DNA from: Actinomycetota bacterium
Lineage (GTDB): Bacteria; Actinomycetota; Actinomycetes; UBA12327
Assembly (NCBI GenBank): GCA_026392555.1
Contig: JAPLBW010000223.1
Coordinates: 1-9,044, forward strand
Direction: 5' to 3'
DNA length: 9,044 nt
In this document: positions 5,445 through 9,044 of the stretch, one piece after another
Layout: every line of letters starts with the position of its first letter
Numbering within the stretch: the first letter of the stretch is position 1
The notes under the pieces: generated by a model
Databases searched by the model: none
Told to the model about the DNA's origin: nothing
What the model saw: only the letters and a program-made list of their open reading frames with translations
Made by a program: the position numbers and the translations under genes

Positions 5445-8135
5445 CTAGGGATTGGCGATGGCGGTGAGGCGGTTACCTTCAATGGGCAGATACCTCTCGA
5501 AGACCACATCGTTGATGTCTTTGACAAGAAATCTCATCGGCGCAGTCTGGCCATAGACGTTTGCACCTGTGTACTTACTGATCTGGAAGTGCAGGTGCGG
5601 ACCGCAACTTCGACCAACGTTTCCACTAAGCGCCACCAACTGGCCGCGCGCCACGGGGTCACCAACCTTGGGAAACACCCCATCTTTTTGAATATGCGCG
5701 TAGTACGAAAACGTTCCATCAGGGTGATCAATGCGAAGGTAGTTAGAGGGGCCGTCAGCTTTCTTGTCTTCATCGTCGCCCAACACACCATTGTTATTGT
5801 TGTCGGCGCAAGGACTGAAGGTCATCGTGTTGGCCTCCACGACTTCGCCAATAACTCCAGCCCGCGAAGCAAAGAGCAAAGTTCCTTCAACCATGGCGAA
5901 ATCGAAAGCATAGATTTGCTCGTTGTTGTGCGAGAACCCTGGTCCGTTGCCCTGAGCCACCCGTTGCGAAGTGTTGTCCAGCCACGGAAGGCGATGGGCG
6001 CAGTTGGCTCCACCAAAAGTCAAAGTCTCACAGCCGGGATTTAGCATGTCGGTAAGGATGGGATTGTATGGGTGAGCTGCATATCGGAATGCGGATTTGT
6101 TGCGCGTACCTATAAATCTGGGCCACATCAACCCGCCACCGATATCCGCATTCACGCCCGAATACCCCGCGTATGCCGACTTCGGCCTAAGTAGATATGG
6201 CGTGCCTACGTAAACAGTAGAAATTGTTGTTGGCGTGGTGAAAGCACTTGCTCGAAACGTCCCTAGGCCAACCGTCGCAGAGTCAACCTGCGTTGTCTCA
6301 GCAATGCCAGTGGTGCCAACTTGAAAATTGATCTTGTCCAGGCTGTAGGTACCGAAATATCCCGTATCGCCAAAAATATTGGTATATGCGCTGGTCTTGA
6401 TCACCTTAGGCTTGCAATCACAGCCTGGCGTCTTAAACCTCAACACCACCGTAAGGGATTCTTGCCGTGCAGAATTCGCGCTCGGATACGGTTTACCCGG
6501 CACCATAACTTTCACGCTTTGTCCTGGCGTAAGCGCGTTGGCCAGGATCTTCCCGGCCGAGAGCACTCGCAGTGTGTATCCACTTTGGGAACACTTGTTG
6601 GGACCAGCCATGATGTACATGCCACGTTCCAAATGAAGTGTCTGGGTGCCAGACAGGCGATAGCCGTCAATTGAATGGACGATCTGGGGACTACGGGTTG
6701 AGGGCGTGGGTTGGACCGGAACGATCAGTGGCTTGACACAGGAGACGCTGGTGCTGTTGGGCGGCGTGCTGCTTGGCAAAGTACTTCTAGGCGCAAGTCC
6801 GGTGATCCAGCCAATACCACCAGAGGTTGATGACCCCAAGTGCGTAACGAGCACTTTCACGTTCTGCAACGGAACCACACGTTCGCGATTAAGGGTGCCC
6901 GAGAGGACGCGTTGTGGAAGGTAGAACCTGCGACCATCGGCGAGCTGCAGTAGATGTTGGCTATCGGTGATGCGACTGATCACCCCACTGGCAACTTTTA
7001 ATCTTGTGCCAAAAGAACGACATGCCAACCCTGCGTCATTAGCAGCCAGCTTCACTGAAGCGGATGCTCGTAGGGCTAGCCGCTGTTCCTCTCGGATAGC
7101 AGCCCATTCCAGGTCCCGTGCCGGGTCTTCGTCGGCTGCGGTACTGGCGAACAGGCCAGCCTGTTCCCTACTCCCGCTTTGGACCAACGCGGCGGCGGCC
7201 GTGCGAATCGTGGCGGCCGCAGAGCTCATGGCGACACTAGACTCGCAGGGTTTGGCTACGGGCAACTTCGCTGCTGCCGAATCAAATGTCGTCAAATACG
7301 CCAACCAAGGATCCGGCGAAACCCGCCGCGTTTGAGCCCTCAGTGTGATCAAAGCCTGAATAGTGCTCCGAGCCGGCGCGAAGGCCGTTTGACTACCGAA
7401 GAGCACCTGGCTTTGGGTGCAACCAGGTCGAAGCTGGGGACCTACCCGCGGCCCCTCGCAATTTCCGCGTTGACCGATTTCCACGATAGGTTCCACCGGC
7501 GTAGCGGCGACCGTGAACGAGCGAGCAGCAGGGGTCTCGTCGAGGATCCCACCGGCAGTGCGGGCGCGAACAGCAAACGTGTGCGACCCGACGGCGAGAT
7601 AGGCCAACGTGTGTGGCGAAGTACAAGGGGAAAATATTGCCGAATCTAGTGCGCACTCAAAGATGTCGTCGATGTTGGAACCGGTAAAAGAGAAATAAAC
7701 CGTGGGATCGGTTTGGGTGCCTTCGCCAGGTCCTGCGCTAATGGTGGTGTCCGTAAAGGCGGGGGGCGGGGTGATGGTCCAACGCCAGGTGTCTGAACTA
7801 GCCGGCCCGCCGGTGACTGCTTGCCCATAGACGGTGAATGAGTGCGCGGCAACGGTCAGGTCACTGTAGGTGACCGGCGAGGTACACGCCGCCGGATACG
7901 AGGAATCCAGACTGCAACGAAAAGTCTCGCCCACATCACCAGAGAAGGCGAAGGTGGCAGTGGTGCTAGTAGTTGTAGTTAATGGTGCACCGGTGATTGT
8001 GGCGGCGTGTGCCGGTAATGCGGGCAGTAGCGCAGCCACGAGAACAAACACAGCGACGAACTCTAGGTTGACGCTGCGGCGCGCAATGGTGGCTGTCGAC
8101 TGGGGAAACAACCACGCTCGATATGCCTTAAACAC
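5445..8135 (-). CDS. Secreted M23-family peptidase with Ig-like repeats and an EF-hand-like loop
   Basis: Probable exported cell-wall endopeptidase (LytM/lysostaphin-type zinc domain). In numbering from the GTG at 8135 (896 residues), a signal peptide ends near LPALPAHA (residue 44). Two Ig-like repeats follow (about 45-122 and 128-210), each with F-x-C-x-L-D … CTSP. A long middle region (about 220-700) I do not recognise; part is helical and Ala-rich, and a Thr/Ser/Pro linker lies near 450-485. The C-terminal M23 domain shows SHNNEQIYAFDFAM (H736, D745), YYAHI (H814) and GPHLHFQI (H847, H849). The first zinc-ligand His is further from the Asp than in the usual HxxxD, as I recall for a subgroup with a YAxDF motif. 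A loop at 778-789 fits an EF-hand Ca2+ site. A TTG at 8180 would add 15 residues. It lies just after recX but is probably transcribed separately. Confidence 0.85.
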   Translation of the reverse strand: MFKAYRAWLFPQSTATIARRSVNLEFVAVFVLVAALLPALPAHAATITGAPLTTTTSTTATFAFSGDVGETFRCSLDSSYPAACTSPVTYSDLTVAAHSFTVYGQAVTGGPASSDTWRWTITPPPAFTDTTISAGPGEGTQTDPTVYFSFTGSNIDDIFECALDSAIFSPCTSPHTLAYLAVGSHTFAVRARTAGGILDETPAARSFTVAATPVEPIVEIGQRGNCEGPRVGPQLRPGCTQSQVLFGSQTAFAPARSTIQALITLRAQTRRVSPDPWLAYLTTFDSAAAKLPVAKPCESSVAMSSAAATIRTAAAALVQSGSREQAGLFASTAADEDPARDLEWAAIREEQRLALRASASVKLAANDAGLACRSFGTRLKVASGVISRITDSQHLLQLADGRRFYLPQRVLSGTLNRERVVPLQNVKVLVTHLGSSTSGGIGWITGLAPRSTLPSSTPPNSTSVSCVKPLIVPVQPTPSTRSPQIVHSIDGYRLSGTQTLHLERGMYIMAGPNKCSQSGYTLRVLSAGKILANALTPGQSVKVMVPGKPYPSANSARQESLTVVLRFKTPGCDCKPKVIKTSAYTNIFGDTGYFGTYSLDKINFQVGTTGIAETTQVDSATVGLGTFRASAFTTPTTISTVYVGTPYLLRPKSAYAGYSGVNADIGGGLMWPRFIGTRNKSAFRYAAHPYNPILTDMLNPGCETLTFGGANCAHRLPWLDNTSQRVAQGNGPGFSHNNEQIYAFDFAMVEGTLLFASRAGVIGEVVEANTMTFSPCADNNNNGVLGDDEDKKADGPSNYLRIDHPDGTFSYYAHIQKDGVFPKVGDPVARGQLVALSGNVGRSCGPHLHFQISKYTGANVYGQTAPMRFLVKDINDVVFERYLPIEGNRLTAIANP
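7506..8003 (-). repeat. Two tandem Ig-like repeats inside the M23 protein
   Basis: Two diverged copies are visible in the protein, spaced 87 residues (261 bases) apart: FRCSLDSS…ACTSPVTYSDLTVAAHSFTV and FECALDSA…PCTSPHTLAYLAVGSHTFAV. Each has two cysteines that probably form a disulfide. This repeat type (F-x-C-S-L-D … C-T-S-P … L-x-x-G-x-H-T-F-x-V) is common in secreted proteins of Actinobacteria and other bacteria as a spacer or adhesion-like β-sandwich. Boundaries are approximate. Divergence at the DNA level is too great for the copies to be a recent duplication. Confidence 0.75.
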
Positions 8136-8141
8136 AATTGA

Positions 8142-8147
8142 ACTATA
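8142..8147 (-). promoter_or_regulatory. Candidate -10 element (TATAGT) for a leaderless M23 transcript
   Basis: On the minus strand TATAGT is followed by six bases and then the GTG at 8135. Transcription starting at the usual distance would therefore begin on the start codon itself, giving a leaderless mRNA, a frequent arrangement in Actinobacteria. The absence of any Shine-Dalgarno sequence before this GTG agrees. No clear -35 hexamer was found, so the call rests on the -10 match and its position. Confidence 0.4.
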
Positions 8148-8201
8148 AGCCGAGAACCGGGCGGGAGTCTCGCGAATCAAGACAAATCGAGCCCCGCGGA
8201 G

Positions 8202-8684
8202 TCAGTCCCGAGGTGCTTCCACGAAAGATTCAGGGTCAATACAGTCCACGTCGTTTTCCAGCTCAATCTCGCGGATGACTTCAAAGGACAATCCGGCCGA
8301 ATATCCGCGCCGGCCCAAAATCGCGGCCAGGCGTCGGCGGCGAGCTTGAGGCTCAAGGCCGGCCACGCTACGCCACTTCTTGCGGACAAGGTCGCGGGCC
8401 ACGTTGCGTTCATCATCGACGTCAACAGGTTCGAGTACCTCGTTGATGATGGGTTCGGGTACACCTTTGCGTTGCAGTTCCATCGCTAGGGCTCGTCGAC
8501 CACTGCCGCGTGATTCACGACGCTGTCGTACGTACTCTTGCGCATAGGAGAGGTCGTCAACGAGACCGACTTCTTCCATGCGGTCAAGGACTCGTTCGGC
8601 GAGCTCGGCGTCGACTTCGCGCTTGTGCAATGTTTGCCGCAACTGCTCGCGGGTGCGAGCATTCATGGTCAGTTGCCGCAACAC
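8202..8684 (-). CDS. recX: Recombination regulator RecX
   Basis: RecX binds the RecA filament and limits its activity. The 160 residues from the GTG at 8684 show the family's three-helix repeats: RQLTMNARTREQL (3-15), the signature VGLVDDLSYAQEYVRQRR (39-56), RRALAMELQRKGVPEPII (63-80), and LGRRGYSAGLSFEVIREI (123-140). An acidic tail (141-160) ends the protein. The GTG at 8684 is the only usual start codon in frame. However, coding-like sequence continues upstream to a TGA that overlaps the recA end, and the extra residues (…ELEASAKAIVLRQLT) match the part of helix 1 that RecX proteins normally have. A CTG at 8768, overlapping the recA stop as CTGA, would give 188 residues and translational coupling to recA. 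The gene directly follows recA, the classic arrangement, so it is probably co-transcribed and SOS-controlled from the promoter before recA, outside the window. Confidence 0.93.
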   Translation of the reverse strand: MLRQLTMNARTREQLRQTLHKREVDAELAERVLDRMEEVGLVDDLSYAQEYVRQRRESRGSGRRALAMELQRKGVPEPIINEVLEPVDVDDERNVARDLVRKKWRSVAGLEPQARRRRLAAILGRRGYSAGLSFEVIREIELENDVDCIDPESFVEAPRD

Positions 8685-8764
8685 GATGGCTTTCGCGCTG
8701 GCTTCAAGCTCGTCCGCAGTTTTTTCGCGAACGACCTTTACTTCAGGTTCGGCCGTGGGCTGGC

Positions 8765-9044
8765 TCAGAGTTCTACGCTTTCAGCCACCGTGAGGTCAAT
8801 GGGCTCATCAATGCGCGCACCCACACCGAGGTGTTCCTTGATCCGCTTTTCGAGCTCATCGGCCAAGTCGGGGTTATCGCGCAGGAAAGTGCGAGCGTTT
8901 TCCTTGCCTTGACCAAGTTGATCACCTTCGTAGGTGTACCAGGCACCGGCCTTGCGGACGAATCCTTGCTCCACACCCATGTCAATCAAGCCACCTTCGC
9001 GGCTGATGCCGTGGCCATAGATGATGTCGAATTCGGCTTGCTTA
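8765..9044 (-). CDS. recA: Recombinase RecA, C-terminal part (runs off the right edge)
   Basis: RecA is the ATP-dependent strand-exchange recombinase and SOS co-protease. The last 92 codons are present. They start at KQAEFDIIYGHGISREGGLIDMG and continue with GAWYTYEGDQLGQGKENARTFLRDNP, both highly conserved, then the C-terminal domain helix (ADELEKRIKEHLG) and an acidic tail (EPIDLTVAESVEL). The Walker motifs, L1 and L2 loops lie beyond the edge. The stop TGA occupies 8765-8767. No intein is visible in this part. recX follows immediately and may overlap the stop. Confidence 0.97.
   Translation of the reverse strand, partial: KQAEFDIIYGHGISREGGLIDMGVEQGFVRKAGAWYTYEGDQLGQGKENARTFLRDNPDLADELEKRIKEHLGVGARIDEPIDLTVAESVEL

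Noticed and set aside
5443..5450. CCCTAGGG palindrome at the stop codon of the M23 gene as an attachment or insertion site
   Set aside because: Eight-base palindromes are common by chance, and there are no direct repeats, transposase or integrase nearby.
5589..6044. 151-codon plus-strand open frame inside the M23 coding region
   Set aside because: It overlaps the conserved M23 motifs on the other strand and shows no family features.

Overview
The window reads as an actinobacterial (Actinomycetota) chromosome segment of moderate GC. The evidence is the recA-recX-…-miaB gene order, a DUF2510 domain protein, an actinobacterial-type MMPL transporter, and several GTG starts. I cannot name the genus. 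A moderate-GC aquatic actinobacterium is a guess only.

Every gene I can support lies on the minus strand, so transcription runs from high to low coordinates. At the right edge is the 3' end of recA (8765-9044), followed by recX (8202-8684, possibly starting further upstream at the recA stop). At the left edge is the 5' end of miaB (3-416 in frame). Between these conserved housekeeping genes sits a block of about 7.7 kb devoted to the cell envelope. In transcription order it holds: a large secreted M23-type peptidase with two Ig-like repeats and an EF-hand-like loop (5445-8135); a pair of tandem paralogues, each with one N-terminal membrane anchor and a DUF1566/Lcl-like exported head (4637-5275 intact, 3964-4600 broken by a frameshift); an MMPL/RND-family exporter (1437-3809); and a DUF2510/DUF4190-like/DUF4352-like membrane protein (495-1373).

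The clearest unusual point is the second DUF1566-like gene. Compared with its neighbour it lacks 8 nucleotides inside the membrane anchor, so the anchor and the exported head fall in different frames, yet both parts are otherwise open and well conserved. Other points of interest are a canonical-spacing Ca2+-loop motif inside the M23 domain, a recX reading frame that continues upstream of its first usual start codon to a CTG overlapping the recA stop, a possible leaderless start for the M23 gene, and a strong hairpin after the broken gene.

Functionally, the block could be a surface or cell-wall module (wall hydrolase, anchored surface heads, lipid or envelope exporter, anchored sensor-like protein) inserted beside the recA locus. 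That the genes work together is inference from proximity and strand alone. Gaps longer than 100 bases are at 3810-3963 (hairpin, described), 5276-5444 (two palindromes, described) and, under the shorter start choices, none elsewhere. I saw no tRNA, rRNA, CRISPR array, insertion sequence or attachment site.
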